A DNA stretch of 64,000 bases from JAXMHQ01 sp046346665 (lineage in GTDB: Bacteria; Verrucomicrobiota; Verrucomicrobiia; Limisphaerales; JAXMHQ01), in NCBI GenBank assembly GCA_046346665.1, contig JAXMHQ010000019.1, forward strand, positions 38,302 to 102,301, given 5' to 3'. Positions within the stretch are counted from its first letter, which is position 1. Each line of letters starts with the position of its first letter. Shown here in pieces: positions 29,000-39,100 of this stretch. The notes under the pieces were generated by a model. It searched no databases, was not told where the DNA came from, and saw only the letters and a list, made by a program, of their open reading frames with translations. The position numbers and the translations under genes are program-made.

Positions 29000-29084
29000 G
29001 CCCGTAGCCGCGATCGTGAGATCGCGGATGGCCGGGAAAATCCGCAACCTGACGATTGCGGCTATAACATAAACCGTAGCCGCA

Positions 29085-29138
29085 GGTAGGGACGCCGCGC
29101 TGCGGCGTCCGCGGTCGGCGCAGCGCGCCGACCCTACC
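29085..29138. repeat. Double-hairpin palindrome, ggtaggg family copy 2 (intact)
   Basis: Begins ggtagggacgccgcgctgcg and ends gcgccgaccctacc. Two hairpins: gacgccgcgctgcggcgtc and gtcggcgcagcgcgccgac, bordered by ggtaggg/ccctacc. Next to it (29001-29082) are short palindromes on the words gtagccgc and gcggcta that recur at 37481 and 38212. Confidence 0.75.
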
Positions 29139-29159
29139 TTTTGCGGCTGCGGTGTCCGG

Positions 29160-29975
29160 CTACACGCCGCCTTCTGCCTTTCCCTGGTAGCGCCTGAGGT
29201 ATTTCAACGCCACTTCGAAATCCTTGGGCATAGGCGATTCCACCTCGACGCGCGCGCCGGTCTGCGGGTGGTCGAATGCAATCTTCACGGCGTGCAGCGC
29301 CGGGCTGGACAACAGCGGCCGCTCGGTCTTGCCGGGCTTCAGCCGGTAACCCGGTTTCAGGCGCGACAGGAGCAGGGGACGGCCGCCGTACAGCGCGTCG
29401 CCCACGACCGGCAGGCGCGAGTGGCGCAAATGCACACGCAACTGGTGTTGCCGGTCCGTGAGCATCCGGCACCGGAACAGCGCCCAGTTCGAAAATTGTT
29501 CCACCAGCTCCACCTGCGTGCGCGAGCGCTTGCCGCGCGCGGAATCGATCTTCACCAGCGCGGGATTGGACGGGTTGGGCGCGAGTTTCAGGTCCACTTC
29601 AAACCGCGGCTCGATCGGGGCGCCGTGCGACAGCGCCACGTATTCCCGGACCGGCTGCTCCATGCTGAAGAGATTGTTCATGCGGACGAACATGTCCTTC
29701 GACCGGGCGAACAGCAGGACGCCGCCGGCCTCGGTGTCGAGGCGGTGGATGTTCATCAGGTAGCTGAGGCCGCGTTCCCTGGCCCAGGGTTTTCCCGCCG
29801 CGATCCCGCCATGCAGCATCGGGAGCAGGGCGGGGAGGTCGGGCGCGGCGGGATCCGGCAGCACCGGCAGCCCCGGGGGCTTGTCGAGGGCGATGAGAAA
29901 TTCGTCCTCGAACAGCACCGGGATTTCCCGGAACGGCTGGCCGGCTTCGGCTGGAAATTTAAGTGTGGCGCTCAA
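29160..29975 (-). CDS. RluA-family pseudouridine synthase
   Basis: 271 residues. Catalytic motif HRLDTEAGG with Asp80; the fold-defining LIALDKPPGLPVLPD (residues 27-41) and the RQHQLRVHLRHSRLPVVGD motif (near residue 195) are present. No S4 domain precedes the catalytic domain. These enzymes isomerise uridine in rRNA or tRNA; the target position cannot be told. A second RluA-type enzyme is at 45598. Confidence 0.92.
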   Translation of the reverse strand: MSATLKFPAEAGQPFREIPVLFEDEFLIALDKPPGLPVLPDPAAPDLPALLPMLHGGIAAGKPWARERGLSYLMNIHRLDTEAGGVLLFARSKDMFVRMNNLFSMEQPVREYVALSHGAPIEPRFEVDLKLAPNPSNPALVKIDSARGKRSRTQVELVEQFSNWALFRCRMLTDRQHQLRVHLRHSRLPVVGDALYGGRPLLLSRLKPGYRLKPGKTERPLLSSPALHAVKIAFDHPQTGARVEVESPMPKDFEVALKYLRRYQGKAEGGV

Positions 29976-30028
29976 ATCAGTTAGGCAGGGTCCGTTCGAG
30001 CGCCGGCGGCGGATTGGGTCGGCCGTGG

Positions 30029-31654
30029 TTAGCGGGAGGGAACGCCGGGCCGTCCGGGCGCGCGCGTTGCGGCCTGGGCCAGGGGCGTTTCCCGGAGCGA
30101 GGTGCCGATCTGCTGCGCCATCCAGGCGTTCAACGCCTCGTTCTGGCGCGTGCGCATCAGCGCATTCAAAAAGGCCGGCATGTCGGCTTTCATCTTTGCC
30201 TCATCGATCGGCAGCCGTTGCACCACGTAAAGCGCCAGGCCGCCGTCGCGGGTCGACGTGAACGGGCTGAGTTTTCCGGGCGGGGTGGTGAAGGCGAGTT
30301 CCTTGAGCTGATAGATGCCCACGCGATCCCCGGTTTCCGGGACCTCGCGGGTGCTGAGCGAGAACGGGGGCAGGGTCACCGGTTTGACCTTGGCCTCGGC
30401 GCAGACCGCGTCGAATTTTTTCCCGTGCGCCAGCCCGTTCGTGGCCGCCTGGTAAAACGCGTCGCCCGCCGCGCGCGCCTGCTGCAGCGCCTGCGTGAAT
30501 TTGAAATCGGCCGTCACCTTGTCCCGCACGTCCGCCAGCGGCGGCACCTGGCTCGGGATCTGGCGATTGTACGCCATCACGTAAACCACACCGTCCCCGA
30601 CAATCGGTTCCGCAAACGGATTCGCCGGCGTCAACCCAAACGCCACCTTGGCAAAATTCGGTCCGCCGTCGAATTCCCGCGGCCCGAACTCCTCGTCAAA
30701 CGGCGCCGAAACCTGCGCCTTCAACCCGTTCGTCTTCGCATACAGCTCCAGGTTCTCCGGCGCCACCGGGTTCATGTCGAACACCGCGCTCGCAAACGCA
30801 TTCGCATCCCGCCGCGCATCCAGCTCCGCCTGCTGCCGGATCCGTTCGTCCCGCAGCCGCGCCTTCACCTCTTCCGGCGTCTTGCCGAATCGCAGGTAAT
30901 TCGTCCCCAGGTTCGCCAGGTCCGCCTCCACCACCTGGTCCAGGTTCGTCCGCTCTTGCGCGGCGCGCGCGAAATAATTCGTGATGTTGAACGCCACGTA
31001 ACTCACCTGCACCCGGTCGGGCAGGCGGTAGGCCGCCATTTCATTGGTATAATATTGCCCCAGCGCCGCCGGCGTCGGCGCCGGCACCGACGCGAGATAG
31101 TTGGACGCCGAGAAAAATACCGCTTCGGTCGCGAGTTCCTGGTGTTCCCGGATGTAATAACCGCGGGCCTCGTCCGGTCCCACCAGCCGGCCGCTCAGGC
31201 CCAGCATCGACGCCATCTGCTGGATCCCCAGGTTGTGGCGCAGGAATCGCTGAAAATCGCCGCCGTAAGGATCGAACGGCACGCGGCCGTTGAAGTTCGA
31301 CAAAATCCGGCGCGCCTCCTGAGCCACCGACGCGCTGTCCACCTGGATCCCGAAAGCCTCCAGTTCCCGCAGGTAAAACAGCCACTGGTAGGTCTCGCGG
31401 TTTATGTCGAATCCCACCTTCCGCGGGTCGGCATCGGGCCCGTATTGAAGGATAAACCGCAGGTTCACCTCGCGCTGCGCTTGGGTGAACTCATCCATCG
31501 TGATCGGCCGCCCGTCAATCGCGCCCAGGTTGACGCGGCCGCCGCGACCGTTCCCGCCCCGGCCGGCTCCGCCCCAGTAAACGAACGTCACGATCACCGC
31601 CGCGATGATCACGATCCAAAGCCAGGTGGAATGTTTTCGAATGGTGCCAATCAT
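30029..31654 (-). CDS. SurA/PpiD-like membrane-anchored periplasmic foldase
   Basis: 541 residues. One N-terminal membrane anchor (TWLWIVIIAAVIVTFVYWGG), then GRGGRVNLGAIDGRPITMDEFTQA, the SurA_N/PpiD opening, and a long helical chaperone part. A parvulin-like region toward the C-terminus (SQVPPLADVRDKVTADFKF) is weak, so prolyl isomerase activity is uncertain. The domain plan resembles PpiD, which helps outer-membrane proteins fold on the periplasmic side. The last 130 residues (FSPFTSTRDGGLALYVVQRL) fit the second parvulin-like segment. Confidence 0.8.
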   Translation of the reverse strand: MIGTIRKHSTWLWIVIIAAVIVTFVYWGGAGRGGNGRGGRVNLGAIDGRPITMDEFTQAQREVNLRFILQYGPDADPRKVGFDINRETYQWLFYLRELEAFGIQVDSASVAQEARRILSNFNGRVPFDPYGGDFQRFLRHNLGIQQMASMLGLSGRLVGPDEARGYYIREHQELATEAVFFSASNYLASVPAPTPAALGQYYTNEMAAYRLPDRVQVSYVAFNITNYFARAAQERTNLDQVVEADLANLGTNYLRFGKTPEEVKARLRDERIRQQAELDARRDANAFASAVFDMNPVAPENLELYAKTNGLKAQVSAPFDEEFGPREFDGGPNFAKVAFGLTPANPFAEPIVGDGVVYVMAYNRQIPSQVPPLADVRDKVTADFKFTQALQQARAAGDAFYQAATNGLAHGKKFDAVCAEAKVKPVTLPPFSLSTREVPETGDRVGIYQLKELAFTTPPGKLSPFTSTRDGGLALYVVQRLPIDEAKMKADMPAFLNALMRTRQNEALNAWMAQQIGTSLRETPLAQAATRAPGRPGVPSR

Positions 31655-31946
31655 AGGTCAAAACAGGACGGGCAAGCTAACCGCCTTTGCCAACCCCGGT
31701 CAAACGCAAAAAGCAGGCCGGGACCGTGTTTTGGACAGAATGAACCGAATAAACTGAATGGGCAGAAACGGCATACCCCTGCCTGTTGCCGTGGCACGGG
31801 CACTGCACCCGCCACCGGCCGCCTCCGACGCCGTCCCAAGCGGCATTCGGTCCATTCTGTTCATTCTGTCAAAAAAGGTCTTGGTCTCGCCGCGGTGAAT
31901 AAATCCAACTTTACATCCCGAACCCGCTTTGTCAGGCTCACCCCGT

Positions 31947-32327
31947 ATGTTGAAGAAAATTTCGCCACTCCTGCTTGTGCCCCTCCTGATGGGAGGTTGC
32001 GCGGCCACTTTCACGAACCTTACCCCCACTCAGCAGCTGCGCACGACCAATAACGTTTACACCGTCGAAGTTGCCCTGAGCACGCGGCAGCAAACGCTCA
32101 AATGGGAGTCCATCAAGCCCCAGATCGTCGTGGGCGCCAATACCTATCCCATGCACATGACCCCGCTCATGACCAACCGCTGGGAAGGCAACATCCCCGT
32201 CCCCGCCGACGCCTCCGTCGTGCATTACCGTTACAAATTCGATTACCTCGAAAATGTCTTCGGCGGCCCGCCCCAGGCCGGCAGCGCTTCCTCACGCGAA
32301 TATACGCTCAAGATCCTCGGCGAATAA
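31947..32327 (+). CDS. Small lipoprotein of unknown function
   Basis: 126 residues from ATG 31947 (MLKKISPLLLVPLLMGGC). Lipobox LMGGC with Cys18. The mature part, ATFTNLTPTQQLRTTNNVYTVEVA, is followed by a compact beta-rich region ending YTLKILGE. No named domain was recognised. It is convergent with recA; the gap between them carries a heptamer and an octamer array. Confidence 0.8.
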   Translation: MLKKISPLLLVPLLMGGCAATFTNLTPTQQLRTTNNVYTVEVALSTRQQTLKWESIKPQIVVGANTYPMHMTPLMTNRWEGNIPVPADASVVHYRYKFDYLENVFGGPPQAGSASSREYTLKILGE

Positions 32328-32338
32328 GCAGGGTCGGG

Positions 32339-32366
32339 GATTTGCGATTGACGATTGACGATTGAC
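32339..32366. repeat. Heptamer array (gattgac, 4 units)
   Basis: gatttgc followed by three exact gattgac units, 12 bp after the lipoprotein stop. Close by, 32382-32409 holds a separate hexamer run (tcctcg). Confidence 0.75.
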
Positions 32367-32411
32367 GGTTTTCCCGTGCCGTGCAACCCGTCCTCGTCCT
32401 CGTCCTCGGCA

Positions 32412-32500
32412 GTTAAATCGTTAAATGGGTTGAATGGTTAAATCGTCGCACGGCTTGTCGCTGTCGCCCGTTTAACGGTTTAACGGTTTAACGATTCAAC
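32412..32500. repeat. Inverted octamer array at the recA 3' end
   Basis: Left arm gttaaatc, gttaaatg, ggttgaat, ggttaaat (32412-32443); right arm three exact gtttaacg units plus attcaac (32470-32500). Stem potential of roughly 30 bp with mismatches. It sits 12 bp past the recA stop, so it could terminate both convergent genes. Confidence 0.8.
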
Positions 32501-32512
32501 CGGTGTCCAAGG

Positions 32513-33589
<1,077 letters not shown>

Positions 33590-33655
33590 AATTTTGTTCC
33601 ATGGTTACGACACCCGGGTTGAACGAAAAGACAAAACTAGTCGGGAAGGTCCCAG

Positions 33656-33825
33656 GTTGCAAGTTGCAGGTTGAAGGTGTGTTCAAGCCGGTGGGGCGAG
33701 ACTCCGTCGAGCCCTGTCTCGAGCGGCGAGGATTGTTGGATCAATGGATCTATGGATTGCCGGATGGCTCCGCGCGCAGGTCTTCCCATTTATCCATGAA
33801 TCCAATAATCCAACAATCCAGTCTT
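33656..33825. repeat. Heptamer array plus inverted octamer array
   Basis: 33656-33676: gttgcaa, gttgcag, gttgaag. 33730-33769: five 8-nt units starting ggat (ggattgtt, ggatcaat, ggatctat, ggattgcc, ggatggct). 33786-33825: five 8-nt units starting cca (ccatttat, ccatgaat, ccaataat, ccaacaat, ccagtctt). The two octamer arms are inverted copies around a 16-bp centre. They fill most of the 334-bp gap between recA and the Aas-type gene. Confidence 0.75.
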
Positions 33826-33923
33826 CCCCGCCCCCGTTCCGCGCCTGTCAATGCCGCCTCTTTTTTTTCGATTCACCCCTGCGCCCGATCCCGGCTATCG
33901 TGGCCGCGGATTCAGCCTTGGAT

Positions 33924-36900
33924 ATGAAAACCAACGACTCGTCCGCGCCCGCCGCCCCGCTCCGGGGATTCTGGAGCCTGTTCGTCACCCAGTTCCAGGG
34001 CGCATTCAGCGATAACGTCCTGAAATGGCTCGTCATCTCGCTGATCGCGGGCATGGGATTGCCCAATGACGAACGGGACAAACTGGTCGGGGTGGTCGGC
34101 GCGCTGTTCTCGCTCCCGTTCATCCTCTTCTCCATGTTCGGCGGCTACCTCGCCGACCGCTACAGCAAACGCTCCGTCACCATCGGCGTGAAATGTTTCG
34201 AGATCGGCATCATGTCGCTCGCCCTCGCCGGACTGGCCTTCGGGAACCTCTATCTCACGCTCGGCTGCGTCTTCCTCATGGCCGTCCACAGCGCGATTTT
34301 CGGTCCGTCCAAATACGGCCTGCTCCCCGAACTCCTCCCCGAGCGGCTCCTGTCCTGGGGCAACGGCGTGCTCGAACTGGGCACGTTCGTCTCCATCATC
34401 GGCGGAACCGTCGCCGGCAGCATCCTGTGCAAATGGTTCGCCGGACAACAGGGCTGGTCGGGCGCGATTCTCATTGCCCTCGCCGGGCTCGGCTTGCTCA
34501 CGAGCCTCACCATCACCCGGGTCCCCGCCGCCAACCCCGCCAAGAAATTACAGCTCAATTTCCTCGCCGATCTCTGGTCCCAGTTGAAAATAATCCGGAA
34601 AGACCGCGTCCTCTGGCTCGCCACGCTGGGCAACACCTACTTCTTCGCCTTCGCCGCCCTGGTCCAGTTCCTCATCGTCATCTATGCCAAGGACGTCCTC
34701 AACATCGACGATCCCCAGCGCAGCAGCTACCTGCAGGCCGCCACCGCCATCGGCATCGGCATCGGCAGCTTCGCCGCGGGCTATCTCTCCGGCGGAAAGA
34801 TCGAATACGGCCTCATCCCGCTCGGCTCCGTCGGCATGACCGTGTGCGGCGCGCTGCTGGGCCGACACGGCGTCTCGTTCTGGGGTGTCGCGGCCGAATT
34901 GTCTCTGCTCGGATTTTTCGGCGGCTTTTTCATCGTGCCCATCGCCGCCCTCCTGCAGCACCGGCCCGATCCCAAAAACAAGGGCGCCGTCCTCGCCGCC
35001 GCGAACCTGCTGTCGTTTGTCGGCATCTTCAGCGCCTCCGGCGTGTATTACCTCGTCACCGTTGCCGCCCACCTGAATCCGCCCACCGTCTTCCTGCTCG
35101 CCGCCGCCGCCACCTTCGCGGCCACCGTCTACCTGCTCGTCCTGCTCCCCGATGCCCTCTTGCGCTTCGTGCTCTGGCTCCTCACCCGCACCGTCTACCG
35201 CATGCGCGTCCTGGGCCGCGACAATATCCCCACCAAGGGCGGCGCCCTGTTCGTCTGCAACCATGTCTCCCTCGCCGACGCCGTCCTGCTCCTCGCGTCC
35301 ACCGATCGACAGGTCCGATTCCTGATGTACAAGGGCCACTACGAATTGCCTTACATCAAACCGTTCGCTAAAATCCTCGGGGTCATCCCCATCTCGTCCG
35401 AACAGCGCCCGCGCGAGATGCTCCAGTCGCTCCAGGCCGCCGGCGACGCCATCCGCGCCGGCGAGGTGGTCTGCATTTTCGCCGAGGGCCAAATCACCCG
35501 CATCGGGCACCTGCTCCCGTTCCGCCGCGGGTTCGAGCGGATCATGAAAGGCCTCGACGCCCCGATCATCCCCGTCGCGCTCGACGGCGTCTGGGGCAGC
35601 CTGTTCAGCTATCGCAACGGGCGGTTTCTCTGGAAATGGCCGCGCCACCTGCCGTATCCCATCACCGTCAATTACGGCAAACCGCTCACGGCGCAGGCCA
35701 CCCCCTTCGAAGTGCGCCAGGCCGTCCAGGAACTGCTCGCGCAGGCCTGGCACGCGCGCAAAGCCCGGATGGAACCCCTGCAACGCGGGTTCCTGCGCAC
35801 CGCGCGGCGGCACCCGTTCCAGTTCGCCATGGCCGACGCCCGCACGCCCCGCGTCCGGTTCGGCGGCGCGCTGGTCCGAACCCTCATCCTGGCCCGCCGC
35901 CTCCGGAAACCCTGGGCCGGACAGGACAAGGTCGGCCTGCTGCTCCCGCCGTCCATCCCCGGCGCACTCGCCAATTTCGCCGCGCTCCTCTCCGGCAAAG
36001 TCCCGGTCAACCTCAACTACACCCTCTCCGAATCCGGCATCGCCTCCTGCATCCGCCAGTGCGAAATCCAAACCGTCCTCACCTCGCGCGCGTTCCTCGA
36101 CAAACTCAAGCTGAAGGTTCCGGGCAAGATGCTCTATCTCGAAGACCTGTTCGAACGTCCGCCGTCCGCCTTCGAAAAACTCACCGCGCTGATCCTCGCC
36201 TGCCTGTTCCCGGCGGGCGCCCTGGAACGCGCCCTCGGCCGGCGCCACAAGGCCGGCCTGGACGACCTCGCCACCGTCATCTTCTCCAGCGGCAGCACCG
36301 GCGATCCCAAGGGCGTCATGCTCAGCCATTACAACATCGGGTCGAACCTCGAGCAGCTCGACCAGGTGTTCGGATTGTACCGGCGCGACAAAGTCCTCGG
36401 GGTGCTCCCGTTCTTTCATTCGTTCGGGTTTACCGCCACCCTCTGCCTGCCCGCCGTGCTCGGCACCGGCGTCGTGTACCACCCGAACCCGCTCGACACC
36501 CGCGCCATCGGCCCGCTCGCGCGCGAACACAGCGTCACGTTCGTCCTCGCCACACCCACGTTCCTCCAGCTCTACCTGCGCGGCTGCGCGCCCGAGGATT
36601 TCGGCGGCGTCCGGCTCGTCATGACCGGCGCCGAAAAACTGCCCGAACGGCTGTCCGCCGCCTTCGAGGAACGATTTGGCATCCGCCCGCTGGAAGGCTA
36701 CGGCTGCACCGAGTGCGCACCCGCGGTGGCCGTCAACACCTACGATTTCCGGTCGCCCGGATTTCGCCAGGTCGGCGGCAAACGCGGCCGCATCGGGCAC
36801 CCGCTCCCCGGCGTCTCCGTCCGCATCGTCGATCCCGCCACCGCCGCCCCGCTCCCGCCCGGCCAGGCCGGGCTGATGTGGGTGCGCGGACCTAACGTGA

Positions 36901-37367
36901 TGCTGGGATATCTCGGTCAGCCGGAAAAAAGCGGCGAAGTGCTCGTGCCCGCCGGCGCCGGCGATTACTGGTACGTCACCGGCGACATCGCGTCGATGGA
37001 CGAGGACGGCTTCCTGCAAATCACCGACCGCCTGAGCCGGTTCAGCAAGATCGGCGGCGAAATGGTCCCGCACATCAAAGTCGAGGACCGCCTCCATGAA
37101 CTGGCCGGGGCGACGGAACAGACGTTCGTGGTTGCCGGTGTGCCCGACGAGAAAAAAGGCGAGCGCCTGGTCGTGTTCCACAAGCTGTCCGCCGCCCAGC
37201 TCGCCCCGGTCCTGGAAAAGTTCGGCCAAACCGACCTGCCCAACCTCTGGAAACCCCGCGCCGACCAGTTCTTTTTCCTGGAATCCTTCCCGCTGCTGGG
37301 CACCGGAAAACTGGATCTCAAACGCATCAAAGAGCTCGCGGCGGCGAGCTCTTTGAATAGCCAATAG
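33924..37367 (+). CDS. Lysophospholipid transporter-acyltransferase-acyl-ACP synthetase fusion (LplT-Aas type)
   Basis: Start set at ATG 33924 (MKTNDSSAPAAPLRGF), as the frame upstream is octamer repeat. 1147 residues in three parts. Residues 1-430: an MFS transporter (FVTQFQGAFSDNVLKWLVIS; 12 membrane segments). About 435-640: PlsC acyltransferase with HVSLAD near 445 (HX4D) and the EGQITRIG motif. About 650-1147: AMP-binding domain with SSGSTGDPKGVMLSH near 788, and YGCTECAP. In E. coli, LplT and Aas are separate and together reacylate lysophosphatidylethanolamine; here both are in one chain. The final residues and stop are encoded by a heptamer array. Confidence 0.92.
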   Translation: MKTNDSSAPAAPLRGFWSLFVTQFQGAFSDNVLKWLVISLIAGMGLPNDERDKLVGVVGALFSLPFILFSMFGGYLADRYSKRSVTIGVKCFEIGIMSLALAGLAFGNLYLTLGCVFLMAVHSAIFGPSKYGLLPELLPERLLSWGNGVLELGTFVSIIGGTVAGSILCKWFAGQQGWSGAILIALAGLGLLTSLTITRVPAANPAKKLQLNFLADLWSQLKIIRKDRVLWLATLGNTYFFAFAALVQFLIVIYAKDVLNIDDPQRSSYLQAATAIGIGIGSFAAGYLSGGKIEYGLIPLGSVGMTVCGALLGRHGVSFWGVAAELSLLGFFGGFFIVPIAALLQHRPDPKNKGAVLAAANLLSFVGIFSASGVYYLVTVAAHLNPPTVFLLAAAATFAATVYLLVLLPDALLRFVLWLLTRTVYRMRVLGRDNIPTKGGALFVCNHVSLADAVLLLASTDRQVRFLMYKGHYELPYIKPFAKILGVIPISSEQRPREMLQSLQAAGDAIRAGEVVCIFAEGQITRIGHLLPFRRGFERIMKGLDAPIIPVALDGVWGSLFSYRNGRFLWKWPRHLPYPITVNYGKPLTAQATPFEVRQAVQELLAQAWHARKARMEPLQRGFLRTARRHPFQFAMADARTPRVRFGGALVRTLILARRLRKPWAGQDKVGLLLPPSIPGALANFAALLSGKVPVNLNYTLSESGIASCIRQCEIQTVLTSRAFLDKLKLKVPGKMLYLEDLFERPPSAFEKLTALILACLFPAGALERALGRRHKAGLDDLATVIFSSGSTGDPKGVMLSHYNIGSNLEQLDQVFGLYRRDKVLGVLPFFHSFGFTATLCLPAVLGTGVVYHPNPLDTRAIGPLAREHSVTFVLATPTFLQLYLRGCAPEDFGGVRLVMTGAEKLPERLSAAFEERFGIRPLEGYGCTECAPAVAVNTYDFRSPGFRQVGGKRGRIGHPLPGVSVRIVDPATAAPLPPGQAGLMWVRGPNVMLGYLGQPEKSGEVLVPAGAGDYWYVTGDIASMDEDGFLQITDRLSRFSKIGGEMVPHIKVEDRLHELAGATEQTFVVAGVPDEKKGERLVVFHKLSAAQLAPVLEKFGQTDLPNLWKPRADQFFFLESFPLLGTGKLDLKRIKELAAASSLNSQ

Positions 37368-37376
37368 CCAATAGCC
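37356..37376. repeat. Heptamer array (aatagcc, 3 units) at the gene end
   Basis: Three exact aatagcc units. The TAG stop of the Aas-type gene (37365-37367) lies inside the second unit. Confidence 0.75.
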
Positions 37377-37421
37377 GAAAGCAAAGGTCGGGAGCGGTTT
37401 AAGAAATGTCGCATCCGAAAA

Positions 37422-37475
37422 GGTAGGGTCGGTGCGCTGCGCCGACCCCGGACGCCGCAGCGCGGCGTCCCTACC
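37422..37475. repeat. Double-hairpin palindrome, ggtaggg family copy 3 (intact)
   Basis: ggtagggtcggtgcgctgcg to gcggcgtccctacc, in opposite orientation to copy 2. Both internal hairpins are intact. Confidence 0.75.
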
Positions 37476-37514
37476 CCGCCCGTAGCCGCAATCGTGAGGT
37501 TGCGGTTTTCCCCC

Positions 37515-37979
37515 TCAAAGCGGCAAAAACTTTTCCTGCAGTTTCCCGTCCTTCCATTCCAGCAGGGCCACGCTGCGCTCCAGCTTGAACCGCGGTTTTC
37601 CGGCGTAGCCCGGATTGAAAAACAGGATGCCGTTATGCACTTCGGAAAACGGCTTGTGCGTGTGGCCGAAGACGATCACATCCGGCTTCTCCCGCGTCAC
37701 GCGGCGCTGCAGCGATTCCCCCAGCTCCAGCGGATGCTTCACGATGTGGTGCACCAGGAATTTCCGACCGCCCACCACCTGTACCTCGGTTTCCTTGAAG
37801 GGCAGGGGAGGATCCGTGTTGCCCAGCACCGCCGTCACCGGGGCGATTTCAGACAGCTCGAATGGAATCATCGACGTCCCGATGTCGCCCGCGTGGAAGA
37901 TGTGTTCCACACCCCGGAACAGTTCCAGGACCTTGGGATCCAGGTAACCGTGCGTGTCCGAAATGACGCCAACCTTCAT
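37515..37979 (-). CDS. Metallophosphoesterase, YfcE/MJ0936 type
   Basis: Start set at ATG 37979 (MKVGVISDTHGYLD). The open frame continues upstream, but that part is repeat-derived. 154 residues, usual size. Metal motifs: SDTHG, FHAGDIG, LGNTD, HIVKHPL, VFGHTHKP. Such enzymes hydrolyse phosphodiesters with two metal ions; the natural substrate is usually unknown. It follows the Aas-type gene tail to tail, with a repeat palindrome between. Confidence 0.9.
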   Translation of the reverse strand: MKVGVISDTHGYLDPKVLELFRGVEHIFHAGDIGTSMIPFELSEIAPVTAVLGNTDPPLPFKETEVQVVGGRKFLVHHIVKHPLELGESLQRRVTREKPDVIVFGHTHKPFSEVHNGILFFNPGYAGKPRFKLERSVALLEWKDGKLQEKFLPL

Positions 37980-38250
37980 CAAAGGCAGAATGAAGAATGA
38001 AGAATGCAGAAGACAGGAAAAACAACCGGGAGCGACGAACTGCTGCGAGTCCGCAGCCCCAGGGTAGGAGTCGACGTAAGGAGACTCTGACAGATGTTTA
38101 ACCACGGAACACACGAAACACACGAAAGGAACCACGGAAAAAAGCATTTGCCCGCAGATCACAGAAAAGACTGAAACCTGTGTTCTCTCTTTGTCCTCTA
38201 TGCGTTCTTTTGCGGCTATAGCGGTTTAACATAAACCGTAGCCGCGGAAG

Positions 38251-38292
38251 CCAAGACGCCGCGCTGCGGCGTCCGCGGTCGGCGACCCTACC
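38251..38292. repeat. Double-hairpin palindrome, ggtaggg family copy 4 (decayed left end)
   Basis: gacgccgcgctgcggcgtc hairpin followed by a truncated gtcggcgac and ccctacc end. Preceded by the ataaaccgtagccgc word shared with 29067-29084. Confidence 0.65.
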
Positions 38293-38425
38293 TTTGGCTA
38301 CGACATTTCTTGAGCCGCTCTAAGCCGTCTCTAGGCAGTTGGTTTTTCCTGGGGATAAACGCAGAGGCGCGGAGGGCGCAGAGATTCGCAGAGAGAACTG
38401 GCGGCTTTTTCGGGGTTACCGATTA

Positions 38426-38689
38426 GAACCCATTCATAAATAGGCAAGGGGTGCGCTGGAGGCTATTGGGCGTCTGGCAAGGCGCGACGAAGGAGCAGAG
38501 CCTTCACGGCTCTGTGACTGAGCAACGCCGCCAGACGCCTAATATCCAGCCCGCAGGGTTGCCGATCTTTTGACCTGCTGCTGCGTTGCTCGTCAGTCGA
38601 AGATCCATTCGGATATTCTCCTTCCTCGCGCCTTGCATCAGGTCAAAACCTCTGGCAACGCACCCCTTGCCTATTTATGAGATGGGTTC
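38426..38689. mobile_element. MITE-like element, copy 2 (264 bp, inverted relative to copy 1)
   Basis: Ends gaacccat...aaataggcaaggggtgcg and the complement of this. The interior is the reverse complement of copy 1 without about 70 bp in one hairpin; left terminal repeat has a one-base deletion. Flanking bases ta on each side (ttaGAAC, GTTCta) may be a TA target, but two copies cannot prove it. It lies inside the nested nonamer palindrome. Confidence 0.85.
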
Positions 38690-39100
38690 TAGTGAGCGAT
38701 TTGCCTGACCCATTTCTCTGCGGCCCTCCGCGTCCTCTGCGTCTCTGCGTGAGTCTGAGTTTTTTTGAACTGCATAGAGACGGCTAAGATTCAACCAGGC
38801 TGTTTTCTTATTGCCGTTCATTCCCCTTCCTAAATTCCGTCCCTCTTTTCGTGTGATTCAGTGTGTTCCGTGGTTAAGATCTTTTACTTCGTTCCCTTCC
38901 TTGCCTTCTGCAAGAACTTCCCCTGTTTTTTCCCTCTGCTGCCTCTGCTTCCTCCTGTGAGAATGTACCCCTTCCGTGCCCCATTTCGTGTGCTCCGTGT
39001 GTTCCGTGGTTGAAGAAGTTGTTGCCTTCACTTCGTGATTCCGGGTCGTGGTCCGCCATTCCGGAATTGAATCCCCTCGATCCTGCGCTATTGTGGCCGG

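Larger units (their letters stand above)
38098..39012. repeat. Nested nonamer palindromes enclosing a MITE
   Basis: Outer left arm ttaaccacggaacacacgaa (38098-38140); outer right arms ending gtgtgttccgtggttaag (38848-38877) and again at 38984-39012. Inside lies a second pair: gcagaggcg-type units (38350-38396) facing ctctgcgg-type units (38714-38751). Inside that lies the 264-bp MITE copy. A half-site of the cgcagatca family is at 38151-38166. No gene is seen in the 1.1-kb gap. Confidence 0.7.

Noticed and set aside
34548..37364. A 938-codon open frame on the minus strand
   Set aside because: Antisense to the Aas-type fusion, which carries PlsC and AMP-binding motifs; no motif was seen on the minus strand.
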